A stretch of 38,919 bases of DNA from Saccharibacter sp. EH611 (lineage in GTDB: Bacteria > Pseudomonadota > Alphaproteobacteria > Acetobacterales > Acetobacteraceae). The position numbers were made by a program, and so were the translations under genes. A model generated the notes under the pieces. It had not been told where the DNA came from. It saw only the letters and a list, made by a program, of their open reading frames with translations, and searched no databases. This document shows, in pieces, positions 12,683-21,730 of the stretch (position 1 is the first letter of the stretch; every line of letters starts with the position of its first letter). Location: contig NZ_WVHP01000004.1 in assembly GCF_009834765.1 (NCBI RefSeq), positions 1 through 38,919 of the forward strand, in the 5' to 3' direction.

Positions 12683-14477
12683 GGCAATCCGACAAAGCCT
12701 TGAACAGGCAGAAGAAAGACCGCAAGGCGGTTCACCAGAGGCAGGGCCATGCCCGGTTGTGCCACTTGGTCACTTGGACGGGAAGTTTTACGTGCTCGAT
12801 GCGGTCGGGCAGCTCCGCGCCTTGTCTGCACGGCAAATGGGCACGCGTGAGGAGCTTATGGCGCTCTTTTTGGATGAGGGCATGTGGCTCACCGCCGCCT
12901 TCCCATGCAAACGACAGCAGAAGACAACGGAAGCCGATGGTTCCGAAAGCACGCGCTGGGAGGTCGTCGATTTCGTCAAGAACAAAGCGTCCGCTTGGCT
13001 GATGGCAGAATGCCGCGCCGCCGGACTGTTTGGCGATCACATCCTCATCCGAAAGCCGGGGGTGTGGCCAAGCCAAGAAGGGGCCCCGGTCGTTCATTGT
13101 GGCGATGCTGTTTTGGGTTTGGCCAAGCGCCCTAAACCCGCAGGAACACGCCACGGCAACCAGATTTGGGCAGCCGCCCCGCCCGCGCCACGGCCGGGGG
13201 AGCCATGCAGTGCAAAGGTGGGAGAAGAGTTAGAAGCTAGAATTGACAGCTTATGGAACTTTAGACGGGCCGGCGGCCAAGTCGTGCTGGTCGGTCTTCT
13301 GGGTTGTGCCTATTTTGGCGCCTCTATTCCGTGGCGGCCGGCCGGGTTTATCATCGGGGCGGCCGGCTCTGGTAAGTCCAGCATTATGGCAGTGTTAAGC
13401 GCAGCCTGCCCCATGCACTTCTACACCAATGACACGACAAAAGCTGGTCTTGAGCAGTCACTGGATGGCCGCGCGATGCCCACCTACGTCGATGAAGCGG
13501 CCGATCGGGAAGATCAACGGGGCGCCCGTGCCCTGCTGGACCTCGTCCTATCAGCGGCCGGCGGGGAAGGCACCAAAGGCAGCCGTGGCGGGAAGGAAGG
13601 GAAAGCGCGTCAGATCGAAGTCGCGGGCAGTATCTTGATGGCCTCCATCAGCCCACCAGACATGCAAGCACAACATCTGGGCCGCTTTACGATCGTGGAC
13701 CTCGATAAGGCCCATGAGGGCGTCGATTATCACAACGAACATAAAGAATTGCAGGCTTGGGCGCGTCAACATGGCGCGGGATTGTGGGGGCGTGCTCTTG
13801 CTCGGTGGAAGGAATGGCGAGGTGCTTTTGTCGCCTTTCGGTATTCATTGAAGACATGTGGCTGCGCGCCGCGTGAAATGGATCAACTCGGAGCACTCCT
13901 CGCGGGATGGTGGGTCTTAACTCATGATGGCGTCCCTGAAGCCTTGGAAGCCGATAGAGGGATAGAGCTTATCTCGGATTATATCCGAGACTCTGACGAT
14001 GTGCTGATCCAAGACAGTTCGGCACGCATGATTAACCATCTCTTCTCCCAGCTTGTTCAAGTTCAGCGCTCAACAGATCGCCGCTCACTCGCTGAGCTTG
14101 TCAGGACAGTCCTGAAAACACCGGTTCATAATGAGGAGAACATTGATGGCCTCTCGCGCGTTATTGCATCAGACGTTTTGGCGAACTATGGTATCCGCAT
14201 TATCCGGGCTGATGACGTATCAAAAGACAGGCGGGGCCGGGCCGCGCCTCGAGCTGCTGATGGGTTGGGCATCTGGTTTTGGCCCGGCTCTAGCCCGTTA
14301 CGGTCCCTCTTCCGTGATACACCGTATAGCGGGCAAAAGTTCGAATATGAGTTGCGGCGCCTTGAGAGTGCGCGGCCCTTCAAGGGTCAAATCCGCATTG
14401 GGGCCGTAAAAGCGCGGGGATGTATCTGGGTTTCTGGTGAAGAACTCGGATTTGGTGATGAGGCCGATGATGGCTAA
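12672..14477 (+). CDS. DUF927-type replicative helicase
   Basis: A 601-residue protein starting MGREAIRQSL; ATG 12672 has GAGG five bases upstream and overlaps the primase stop, while the longer frame from 12543 would lie mostly inside the primase gene. Walker A, GAAGSGKS, is at about residue 228, and DEAADRED further on is a likely Walker B region. The layout matches the DUF927 helicase-like proteins that accompany Toprim primases in phages and integrative elements. The heptamer cluster starting 33 bases after the stop is a probable site of action. Confidence 0.75.
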   Translation: MGREAIRQSLEQAEERPQGGSPEAGPCPVVPLGHLDGKFYVLDAVGQLRALSARQMGTREELMALFLDEGMWLTAAFPCKRQQKTTEADGSESTRWEVVDFVKNKASAWLMAECRAAGLFGDHILIRKPGVWPSQEGAPVVHCGDAVLGLAKRPKPAGTRHGNQIWAAAPPAPRPGEPCSAKVGEELEARIDSLWNFRRAGGQVVLVGLLGCAYFGASIPWRPAGFIIGAAGSGKSSIMAVLSAACPMHFYTNDTTKAGLEQSLDGRAMPTYVDEAADREDQRGARALLDLVLSAAGGEGTKGSRGGKEGKARQIEVAGSILMASISPPDMQAQHLGRFTIVDLDKAHEGVDYHNEHKELQAWARQHGAGLWGRALARWKEWRGAFVAFRYSLKTCGCAPREMDQLGALLAGWWVLTHDGVPEALEADRGIELISDYIRDSDDVLIQDSSARMINHLFSQLVQVQRSTDRRSLAELVRTVLKTPVHNEENIDGLSRVIASDVLANYGIRIIRADDVSKDRRGRAAPRAADGLGIWFWPGSSPLRSLFRDTPYSGQKFEYELRRLESARPFKGQIRIGAVKARGCIWVSGEELGFGDEADDG

Positions 14478-14509
14478 TCACCGCAGAAAATGGCGTGAGG
14501 TGGTGAGCT

Positions 14510-14765
14510 TGTCTCACCACCGAGACAAGCATGAGACAGAAATTGAGACAGAAAAAAACGCAGTCCCTCTAAGGGTATGCGCCTTTTCGCGTGTTTGTCT
14601 CATCTGTCTCACGCTTTTTGCCGTCTATAGCGCTCAAAGAACTCCTTTACATTACTATTTTAGTGAGACAAGTGAGACAATAAGTATAATAGGGCTACAA
14701 GCGTTGAAAAACTGCGCTTTTCTTTGTCCCATTTTCTGTCTCACGTTTGTCTCACCACTGAGACA
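14510..14765. repeat. Cluster of 11 TGAGACA/TGTCTCA heptamers, candidate lytic origin
   Basis: TGTCTCA at 14510, 14596, 14605, 14737 and 14748; TGAGACA at 14532, 14544, 14664, 14673 and 14759; a one-mismatch CGAGACA at 14521. Several are paired head to tail nine to twelve bases apart, and the region includes AT-rich stretches. Chance expectation for a given 7-mer on both strands in 256 bases is about 0.03. Position after primase and helicase genes suggests an iteron-type origin or binding sites for the next gene's product. A 114-codon frame (14437-14781) across it looks incidental. Confidence 0.75.
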
Positions 14766-14780
14766 GCAGAGAACCGTCTA

Positions 14781-15416
14781 ATGGCACGTCGTAAGCACAG
14801 CGCAGCCAACAAAGGGCTGCCACGCACGTTACACGCTCCCCAGCAGCCAACGCCTGAGCGTTCCTCTAAGCCAGATTATGAGAAGGATGAGCAAGGCCAT
14901 AAGCGCCGCGTTGATACGCTTCTCACACTGCGCAAAGCAAAGCGGATCGATAGTGAAGCAGAAAGTATCGCTGAGCGTTGGCGTAAGGATTATCTCTTCG
15001 CCTGCTTTGGAGCGCGTGACATCCCTAGCAATGCAACGCCATCACAAGACGGTCCAGGCGATGCACATACGCGTGGACTAGAGCGTGCTCTCGTTGCTGA
15101 GCGGTTATCTTATGTTCATGACATCTTAGGTGATGAAACGCATGACAAGCTGATACTCCTATTGATTGAGGGAGTATCCTTTAGTGCCATGGCCCAAGAG
15201 CTCTTACCTGATCGGTCAGGAGAAGCAGCGCGCAAAGAGATGGCTATTAGCTGTGCAACGCTTCTGAAAATTCTACCGACAGCCTACAGAACGGCCTGCC
15301 AACTCCAGAGGACAAGGCGCGATAACGACCGAAAGCTCGCAAGGAAGAGAAAATCATCTCGTATCCGCTCAGCAGAGTTCACGGGTCCTTCCCATAGAGG
15401 GCCCGCACGAGGATAA
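14781..15416 (+). CDS. Basic helical protein, possible DNA-binding regulator
   Basis: A 211-residue, very basic protein. ATG 14781 follows the heptamer cluster by 15 bases. About residues 40-80 contain RRVDTLLTLRKAKRIDSEAESIAERW; the C-terminal third holds a possible HTH (GVSFSAMAQELLPDRSGEAARKEM) and an Arg/Lys-rich tail. Position between replication and packaging genes fits a late-gene regulator or a heptamer-binding protein. No family is named with confidence. Confidence 0.6.
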   Translation: MARRKHSAANKGLPRTLHAPQQPTPERSSKPDYEKDEQGHKRRVDTLLTLRKAKRIDSEAESIAERWRKDYLFACFGARDIPSNATPSQDGPGDAHTRGLERALVAERLSYVHDILGDETHDKLILLLIEGVSFSAMAQELLPDRSGEAARKEMAISCATLLKILPTAYRTACQLQRTRRDNDRKLARKRKSSRIRSAEFTGPSHRGPARG

Positions 15417-15499
15417 TTCGAACCCCGATCTGTCAGAGTCTTTAATAATCAAAAAGTGACTTTCTGTTTTTGTTGTTTTTATCTGGGAAGTAATAAAAA

Positions 15500-16105
15500 G
15501 TGTCTGGGAAAATTCTTATAAACAAAAGACAATTAGCCAAAGAGCTCGATGTTTCTCTTCCCACACTAACTTCTTGGATTGAGAAATATGAAGACTTCCC
15601 TATTGTCTCTCGTGGCCGCAACGGTTCTTCTTACAAGTTCGATGCTGAAGAAGTTTTTCCATTTCTTGACCAGAAGAAGGAAGAAGAACTTGAGAAGAAT
15701 GCTGGACGCGATGAGGCGCTTGCAAGCCTTCAGTTAAGCTTCTCAAACCTATTTCCCGATGACGACGCTCTTCCCATCCAAAGTCGTGAGGACATCAAGA
15801 AACAGCTCGACCTAGCGAAACTCCATCAGCTCAAGCGCAAAGAAGCGCAAGAGTGCGGCCTTCTTGTTCCTGCCAATGAGATGCGCGATGCCCTTATGTC
15901 CACATTCGCGCGGCTAGGCTCCGAGAGCCGGAACTTTATCAAGCGCTTCGGAACAGAAAACGGCATCCCAGAAGCGATCATCCAGCACAAGCTTACGATG
16001 TATGAAGAGCTTCAAAAAGCGACGGTCAACGACCTCCTAGGGCTCCTCACCCCACCAGAGGAACAAGAACACGCAACACAGGAGGACACGCATGGCCTCC
16101 TCTAA
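15500..16105 (+). CDS. Terminase small subunit (Nu1-like)
   Basis: A 201-residue protein starting at GTG, with GGGAAG upstream. The N-terminal winged HTH (NKRQLAKELDVSLPTLTSWIEKYEDFPIVSRG) is that of lambda Nu1-type small terminases, which bind the packaging site. The middle is helical and charged. It overlaps the large subunit gene by 14 bases. The 83-base gap upstream (15417-15499) is AT-rich; no cos site was recognised by eye. Confidence 0.75.
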   Translation: MSGKILINKRQLAKELDVSLPTLTSWIEKYEDFPIVSRGRNGSSYKFDAEEVFPFLDQKKEEELEKNAGRDEALASLQLSFSNLFPDDDALPIQSREDIKKQLDLAKLHQLKRKEAQECGLLVPANEMRDALMSTFARLGSESRNFIKRFGTENGIPEAIIQHKLTMYEELQKATVNDLLGLLTPPEEQEHATQEDTHGLL

Positions 16106-18242
16106 CCCCCCTCCAGCAGAACTCTCCGACTTCCCGTTTGCTCAAGCCCGTGCCATTGTGCGTGAAGCACTGAGCTTCTACCTCCCTGCTGAACGTGTTT
16201 CTGTCGCAGAGCACGCGGCCATGCACCGTTACCTCAACAACCGAGGCGGTGGTTTTGTGGGGCGATGGAGCCATGATGAAGCGCCTTACCTTGTCGGGCC
16301 TATGGAAGCCCTAACAGGCCCGCAACTCACCACGGCCATTGTCGGGCCAGCCCGCTCAGGGAAAACGACCGTCGGGCAGAATTGGCTCCTTCAAGCCGTG
16401 GAGACAGACCCCGCAGACTTTCTCGTGTATGCCCAAACAGACGAGGTTCTGAGGGCTTATGTGAAGGCCGAGATTGAACCCATGATTAACCTCCACAAAG
16501 GCATGGCCTCTCGGCTTGGCCTGAAGCCAAAAGATCGAGCGCTTGATTTTAAGCGCTTTGCAGGAATGTGGGTTCAGTTCTTATCGGCTACCTATAACAA
16601 CCTGACCAACAAATCAGCGCCCCGTATCATCATCACAGAGCTTGATGCATGCGACCCTTCAGGAGAGGACACATACGCCCTCGCAGACATCAGACGCCAA
16701 ACCTTTGGCCGTGACAGCATGGTTCTGTGTGAATCCCACCCTGACGCAGCTCTAGGTATCTCACCACGTCACTGGGACACGGGCATTATGAAGCTCTACC
16801 GTGATAGCGACCGTCGCACTTGGTGGTGGCCGTGCCCGCACTGCAATGCGTTCTCCAGTCCCACCCCAGGCGCGGCGCGTGAAATGGCCTTGGACTATGA
16901 CGTTGAGGCCCCACTGGATGAAATTGAGCAACAAGCGCGCCTTATATGCCCGTCATGTGGGAGCCTCATTGAGGACACATGGCGCCGCACGATGAACAAA
17001 GACGCCTTCTGGGCGTGCGCTGGCACGACCGTGGCTGAAAACGGGTCTGTCACGGGAACCCCCGTCACGTCAGACATTGCAGGCTTCTGGATTACGGGCC
17101 TTATGAGCCCTTTTATGATCGGCGGTATCGGGAACCTTGCACGTGAAATTGTGCGTACTAAGCGCGACTTTGAAGCGTCTGGAGATGATTCAGAGCACCG
17201 CGCTGTTATCGTGAAGCGGTTAGGCGTTCCCTACACGCCGCCCCGCACGGTGCGCTCTGTGGACGCAGAGGCACTTGCGCTCCGTGAAGACCCCACCTTG
17301 TCGCTCAACCGCATCCCTGAAGGCGTGCGCTTCCTCACGGCCTCTGTAGACGTACAAGCCAATCGTTTCGAGCTCCTCATTCGCGGCTGGGGCATTGATG
17401 GTGAAAGCTGGATCATTACTTACCGCCAAATCAAAGCAGAACCAGCCACCAGCGCCGCAGATTGGGACGCTCTGATTGCCCAGGTTATGGAAACACCGAT
17501 CCCCTTAGCGGATGGATCAGGCCGTGGCATGGTTCCCCTTGCGCTAGGGTATGACTCAGGCGGTGAAGAAGGCGTCACAGCCCAAGCCTACGCGGCATGG
17601 CGCCGCGCACGAACACGGCGGCTTGCCAAACGAGCGGGCATGATTGAAGGCCGCGTCGCCTATAGCGTCCTCCCCCTCAAAGGCATGAGCACGGTGAACG
17701 CTCCACTTTTGGCCGTCCGCTATCCCGACAGCCAACGGGCCAGCACCGTGAGTGCACGCGCTGACGATGTGCCGCTTGGCCAGTTCAACCCCAATCAATT
17801 CAAAGACCGCCTCTCTTCTGATCTTCTCATCACAGAATCAGGCCCCCGTTATGTTCATTTCCCATCAGGACTTGGCCAGCTGCATGAGTTCTATGACCAG
17901 CTCTCAGCAGAAGAACGCTCCCCCTCTGGACGCTGGCACAAAAAGCGTGGCGGCCGCCGCAATGAAGCGTGGGACCTCATGGTGATGTCCGACGTCATGG
18001 CGCATCTCTTTGGCCTCCAACGTTACCATTGGGAATCCCCGCCCAATTGGGCGCGCGAATGGAACGATAACCCCATGATCACACCGCTATCGTCCTCACA
18101 AGAAGAAAGCCCCACACCCTCACTAAAACATCCCCCCGCGCAGACCCTACCGAATCCCTCCAATAGCCGCGCTGCACGGTTAGAGCGGATCAGACGACAA
18201 GCGGCCCGTGTCGGTTCTCTCCCAAGTAAAGGAGCAGTCTAA
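16092..18242 (+). CDS. Terminase large subunit (GpA family)
   Basis: A 716-residue lambda GpA-type packaging ATPase and nuclease. Walker A GPARSGKT is at residues 85-92, the Walker B-like RIIITELDACD at about 180-190, and a zinc-ribbon-like CPHC/CPSC pair at about 245-300. The C-terminal nuclease half includes LTASVDVQANRFE and the conserved KGGRRNEAWDL region. AGGAGG precedes the ATG. It starts inside the small subunit gene, and its stop overlaps the next start (TAATG). Confidence 0.92.
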   Translation: MASSNPPPAELSDFPFAQARAIVREALSFYLPAERVSVAEHAAMHRYLNNRGGGFVGRWSHDEAPYLVGPMEALTGPQLTTAIVGPARSGKTTVGQNWLLQAVETDPADFLVYAQTDEVLRAYVKAEIEPMINLHKGMASRLGLKPKDRALDFKRFAGMWVQFLSATYNNLTNKSAPRIIITELDACDPSGEDTYALADIRRQTFGRDSMVLCESHPDAALGISPRHWDTGIMKLYRDSDRRTWWWPCPHCNAFSSPTPGAAREMALDYDVEAPLDEIEQQARLICPSCGSLIEDTWRRTMNKDAFWACAGTTVAENGSVTGTPVTSDIAGFWITGLMSPFMIGGIGNLAREIVRTKRDFEASGDDSEHRAVIVKRLGVPYTPPRTVRSVDAEALALREDPTLSLNRIPEGVRFLTASVDVQANRFELLIRGWGIDGESWIITYRQIKAEPATSAADWDALIAQVMETPIPLADGSGRGMVPLALGYDSGGEEGVTAQAYAAWRRARTRRLAKRAGMIEGRVAYSVLPLKGMSTVNAPLLAVRYPDSQRASTVSARADDVPLGQFNPNQFKDRLSSDLLITESGPRYVHFPSGLGQLHEFYDQLSAEERSPSGRWHKKRGGRRNEAWDLMVMSDVMAHLFGLQRYHWESPPNWAREWNDNPMITPLSSSQEESPTPSLKHPPAQTLPNPSNSRAARLERIRRQAARVGSLPSKGAV

Positions 18243-19030
18243 TGGCCAGCAACAACCGCCTCATCACCATCTCAATGGACAACAAAAAGCTCCGTAAAGA
18301 CCTGGAAAAGCTGCGCGGCCGTGGCCATCAACGCGGCATGACAAACGTTGTGAATAGCCTCGCCTTTGATAGCCGTCGGGCTGTTGTAGACGGTATGAAA
18401 CGCGTTTTTCATAACCCCACGAACTGGACGCTTGGCATGTTCAGGGTCATCAAAGCCCCACCAGGGCGAACAGAGGCAGCTTTGGCAACGAAAGACCTTG
18501 TCGCCGGTCAAAATGTTGGAGCCGCCGCTGCACGCTATCTGTCACCTGATGTTTTTGGTGGCGAGCGTGGAATGAAGCCGTCAGAGCACGCTTTAAGTAA
18601 GGTCTCTGGAGGGCAATATTGGGTTCCTGGGAATGATGCACCGTTAAATGCAAGCGGAAACATCAAATCCAGCGAGATCAAAGCCATCCTATCTCATCTC
18701 AGCCTCTATGAAGACCCCTCTAAGAACATTTCAGAAGAGACAATGCGCGCCTTGCGCAAAGGAAAGAAGAATAAGAACGCCAATGGTCAACGCGGTAAGT
18801 ATTTTATAGGGAAGTCGAAAAAAAGCGGCCGTCCTATCGGCGTTTATAAATATTCAGGCACACCTGGAAAGGTGCTTCAAATCATCCGTTTTGTCGCAAA
18901 GCCGCCGCATTACCGAAAAATCCTACCCGCGCAAGAAATCGTTGATGATGTGGTAGAGCGCAATGCTCCAAGCTATGTTGAGCGCGAAATTTACCATCAT
19001 CTACGACGTGCCCTTAAAGATAAAAAATAA
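18242..19030 (+). CDS. Unknown morphogenesis protein after the terminase
   Basis: A 262-residue basic protein, coupled to the terminase stop. It recalls phage neck or minor tail proteins of the gpZ type (DSRRAVVDGMKRVFHNPTNWTL near residue 40), a weak recollection. Such proteins usually sit later in the operon, so placement directly after the terminase is unusual. Role unproven. Confidence 0.5.
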   Translation: MASNNRLITISMDNKKLRKDLEKLRGRGHQRGMTNVVNSLAFDSRRAVVDGMKRVFHNPTNWTLGMFRVIKAPPGRTEAALATKDLVAGQNVGAAAARYLSPDVFGGERGMKPSEHALSKVSGGQYWVPGNDAPLNASGNIKSSEIKAILSHLSLYEDPSKNISEETMRALRKGKKNKNANGQRGKYFIGKSKKSGRPIGVYKYSGTPGKVLQIIRFVAKPPHYRKILPAQEIVDDVVERNAPSYVEREIYHHLRRALKDKK

Positions 19031-19050
19031 TAATGTTTTTTAGAAGCGTC

Positions 19051-19080
19051 TTGTTTTTTGCCATACGTTGTGTTTATAAT
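19051..19080 (+). promoter_or_regulatory. Consensus-like promoter inside the late region
   Basis: TTGTTT (19051-19056), 18-base spacer, perfect TATAAT (19075-19080), about 50 bases before tiny peptide C. It is the best sigma70-type promoter seen in the window, and implies that the following cassette is expressed independently of the late operon. Confidence 0.65.
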
Positions 19081-19131
19081 GAACACATACCGAGCGCAAT
19101 GAAGCGCCGGTTATGAGAGCAGGAAAGCTTC

Positions 19132-19221
19132 ATGAGCAATAGACATCAATTCTTTTTAGACAGCCTCGCCGTTATTCAAACGGTTCTTGCATTCCTCGCA
19201 TGGCGCAACAGTCGAAAATAA
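19132..19221 (+). CDS. Tiny membrane peptide C
   Basis: A 29-residue peptide with AGGAAAG five bases upstream. It has one membrane segment and a basic RNSRK end. Over 18 positions LAVIQTVLAFLAWRNSRK aligns with MAIIQMIFFVLMIRNLRK of peptide D, with 8 identities, so the two are paralogues. Followed by an intrinsic terminator. Unknown function; candidate toxin-like peptide. Confidence 0.6.
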   Translation: MSNRHQFFLDSLAVIQTVLAFLAWRNSRK

Positions 19222-19227
19222 ATGGGT

Positions 19228-19254
19228 TAGGGGGCAAAAGCCCCCTACCTTTCT
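19228..19254 (+). terminator. Terminator between tiny peptides C and D
   Basis: TAGGGGGC (19228-19235), loop AAAA, GCCCCCTA (19240-19247), then CCTTTCT. A strong 8-bp stem with a poor T-tract, likely giving partial termination so that peptide C is made in excess over D and HTH 4. Confidence 0.65.
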
Positions 19255-19278
19255 CATTTACTTTTAAGGAGACATCCC

Positions 19279-19377
19279 ATGTTCATTGATTATCATGAGA
19301 TTTTTCGTGTTGTTATGGCCATAATTCAGATGATATTTTTTGTTCTTATGATCAGAAATCTCAGGAAACGCGCATGA
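19279..19377 (+). CDS. Tiny membrane peptide D
   Basis: A 32-residue peptide with AAGGAG upstream, one membrane segment (about residues 8-25) and a basic RNLRKRA end. Its stop overlaps the HTH 4 start (ATGA), repeating the peptide-then-HTH layout of the maintenance operon. Paralogue of peptide C. Confidence 0.6.
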   Translation: MFIDYHEIFRVVMAIIQMIFFVLMIRNLRKRA

Positions 19378-19598
19378 ATGCCGATCAACTCAGAACCTGC
19401 TTAGAGGCTATTGGTTGGTCTCAACGCCATCTTGCGCTCACCTTAAACACCCATCCGACAACGGTCAGACGGTGGGCACAAGACAAGCAACCCATCCCCT
19501 CTTCTGTGGGTTTATGGCTCGACACCCTAGCGGCCTTTCACAACGAACACGCTCAGCCCCAAGGCTGGCAGGCCGCACATGAAAAAGAACATGATTAA
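19374..19598 (+). CDS. Small HTH protein 4 (late-region paralogue)
   Basis: A 74-residue protein, MNADQLRTCLEAIGWSQRHLALTL, with the same WSQRxLA helix-turn-helix and PIPSSVGLWL helix as HTH 1-3, but without the PPP tail. Coupled to peptide D by a four-base overlap. With its own promoter at 19051 and the terminator at 19663-19690, it is part of a self-contained cassette placed between head genes. Confidence 0.7.
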   Translation: MNADQLRTCLEAIGWSQRHLALTLNTHPTTVRRWAQDKQPIPSSVGLWLDTLAAFHNEHAQPQGWQAAHEKEHD

Positions 19599-19662
19599 AA
19601 AACATCTTGCTTATTGGGCCCGCTAAGCCCTATAAAAACATTATTCTTTTCGAAAATCGTTT

Positions 19663-19690
19663 AAGCGGCTCCATCGGGGCCGCTTTTTTT
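19663..19690 (+). terminator. Intrinsic terminator closing the peptide/HTH cassette
   Basis: AAGCGGC (19663-19669) with GCCGCTT (19679-19685), in a run of seven T (19684-19690). Readthrough or antitermination would be needed for late transcription to pass into the head genes from upstream. Confidence 0.75.
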
Positions 19691-19724
19691 ATGCGGTTTT
19701 CTCCCCAAAAAATCTGAGGGCCGT

Positions 19725-20015
19725 ATGGCTATTCCCCTGACCCCGTCACGCCCGCTCTTCAATCCCCGCAGTTCAATTCTTGCTGGCATGGATAAAGAGC
19801 AGCTCAAGCAGCAACTAGCAACGCTCCAAAGAGCTTACCTGTCCCTCCAATCAGGGCAGCAGATTGTCTCAGTCTCCTATACGCAAGGGGACGGATCACG
19901 CTCTGTCAGCTATCGCCCTGCTGATGCCCCACAGCTTCTCCAAACAATTAAGATGATCCAATCGCAGCTCGGCATACCAGGGACACGGCGCTCTGCTTTG
20001 CGTCCCGTTTTTTAA
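19725..20015 (+). CDS. gpW-like head-tail joining protein
   Basis: A 96-residue protein. The segment MDKEQLKQQLATLQRAYLSL, then VSYTQGDGSRSVSY and the LLQTIKMIQSQLG helix, matches the lambda gpW fold pattern, which caps the head at the portal. It lies directly before the portal gene as in lambda-like heads. CTGAGGG lies before the ATG. Confidence 0.75.
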   Translation: MAIPLTPSRPLFNPRSSILAGMDKEQLKQQLATLQRAYLSLQSGQQIVSVSYTQGDGSRSVSYRPADAPQLLQTIKMIQSQLGIPGTRRSALRPVF

Positions 20016-20032
20016 GACACTGATGAGGTTTT

Positions 20033-21730
20033 ATGGCCATCCTATCTCCCCGCCGCGCAGCCCTGCAACGCGGCAGGAGAGCTGCGCCTAAAGCCCCCGC
20101 ACGCCCTCGCCCCATGGGTCTGCATAATCCGTCCAATATGCCCTATGATGGGGCGGATTATTACGGTCAGCATAACCAACAATGGATGCCCGGCCTTCGC
20201 AGTGGGGATTCAACCATTGGCACGTCCCAGCGTGACACGCTGGTAGCACGCATGCGCGATCTGGTGCGCAACGATGGATGGGCCTCTGGTGCCGTCACGC
20301 GCATTCTCGATAGCGTGGTGGGGGTCTCACTTCGCCCCGTTTCAAAGCCTGATCACCGCTGGCTTCGCCATGTTTCAGGAAACTCACGATTTGACGCTTC
20401 ATGGGCGGCTGAATTCAGCAGCTTTATCGACGCCCATTGGCGCAATTGGGCAGACGACCCCTCCCATTACAACGACACGGAACGGCAGCTCACCTTCAGC
20501 CAACAAATGCACTTAGCCATGCGCCATCTTCTCATTGATGGCGATGCTTTAGCCGTCCTGCCGTGGATGGAAGAGCGTGTCTGCTTAGGTGGTGCGCGCT
20601 ACGCCACAAGCGTGCAAATTGTTGATACGGATCGCCTCTCAAACCCCGATAATCAGTATGACCTCAGCACCATCCGCAACGGTGTTGAAGTTGACCCGAT
20701 AACGGGCGAACCCATTGCCTACCATATCCGTGAAGCCCATCCAGACGATTACTTCGCCGTTTCTCACTCCATACGTTGGGCACGCTATCCCAAAGAAACC
20801 GCCTTTGGCCGCCCCATCACGGTTCATCATTTTGAACGCCATCAGGCCGGGCAGCATCGCGGCGGGGCCGGTATCTTTGCGCCGGTCATTACACGCATGA
20901 AGATGCTGGCACGCTACGATACCGCAGAACTTGATGCCGCCATCGTCAATGCTGTGTTTGCCGCTTTTATTGAAACACCCTACGACCCACAATCAACCGC
21001 AGAAGCCTTGGCCCCTACCAACTCATCGGAAGCCTTAGGAAACCCCGCCGGTTGGGCTGGATGGGAAGAGCGCGTGGCTTATCATGATGGGCGCAATCTA
21101 TCGCTCCAAGGCTCACGCATCCCCATGCTCTCACCGGGAGAGAAGATCACATCCGTGACCGCCGCACGGCCTGCAAGCGGCTTTGCTGACTTCGAAAAAA
21201 CAGTTCTCAGAAATGTGGCATCAGCAGCCGGCCTAAGCCCTATGCAGGTCAGCAATGATTGGTCAGATGTGAACTACTCTTCAGCCCGCGCCGCCTTGCT
21301 TGAAGCCTACAAAACAACGGATCGCCGCCGGCTTGATTTCTGCGCTGGTTTTGCGGTTCCCATTCGTTTGGCCTGGCTGGAAGAAGCGATGGAAAGCGAC
21401 CATCCGCCGATGCCCACCGGCGGCGCACTCCCGCACTTCTTGGAAGCACGCCATGCCTATGGTCGGGCAAAATGGCTTGCCCCCGGCCGTGGCTGGATTG
21501 ACCCCACAAAAGAACGTGAAGGCTCCCTTATTGGCGTTCAGTCGGGCTTGTCAACGCTGGAAGATGAGGCCGCGATGAATGAAGGGCGCAATTGGGAAGA
21601 CATTCTCGATCAAAGAAAAATTGAACAAGAAGCCTTTCAAAAAGCAGGCCTCCGACAACCGGGCGATAGTCGGCCAGATGAAGCCGTCTCACATGATGAC
21701 AGTGACAATTCAGGAGATAGCAATGAGTAA
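20033..21730 (+). CDS. Portal protein (lambda gpB family)
   Basis: A 565-residue portal of the lambda family, forming the DNA-entry ring at one head vertex. Diagnostic stretches are LVRNDGWASGAVTRILDSVVG near residue 80, DGDALAVLPW near 170, and ASAAGLSPMQVSNDWSDVNYSSARAALLEAYK at about 395-425. The C-terminus is acidic. It overlaps the protease gene by eight bases. Confidence 0.92.
   Translation: MAILSPRRAALQRGRRAAPKAPARPRPMGLHNPSNMPYDGADYYGQHNQQWMPGLRSGDSTIGTSQRDTLVARMRDLVRNDGWASGAVTRILDSVVGVSLRPVSKPDHRWLRHVSGNSRFDASWAAEFSSFIDAHWRNWADDPSHYNDTERQLTFSQQMHLAMRHLLIDGDALAVLPWMEERVCLGGARYATSVQIVDTDRLSNPDNQYDLSTIRNGVEVDPITGEPIAYHIREAHPDDYFAVSHSIRWARYPKETAFGRPITVHHFERHQAGQHRGGAGIFAPVITRMKMLARYDTAELDAAIVNAVFAAFIETPYDPQSTAEALAPTNSSEALGNPAGWAGWEERVAYHDGRNLSLQGSRIPMLSPGEKITSVTAARPASGFADFEKTVLRNVASAAGLSPMQVSNDWSDVNYSSARAALLEAYKTTDRRRLDFCAGFAVPIRLAWLEEAMESDHPPMPTGGALPHFLEARHAYGRAKWLAPGRGWIDPTKEREGSLIGVQSGLSTLEDEAAMNEGRNWEDILDQRKIEQEAFQKAGLRQPGDSRPDEAVSHDDSDNSGDSNE

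Noticed and set aside
14510-14765. CRISPR array
   Set aside because: Repeats are only 7 bases, in both orientations with irregular spacing, so they fit protein-binding sites instead.
14437-14781. 114-codon plus-strand frame over the heptamer cluster
   Set aside because: It begins inside the helicase gene, has no ribosome binding site, and its sequence mainly reflects the TGAGACA/TGTCTCA repeats.
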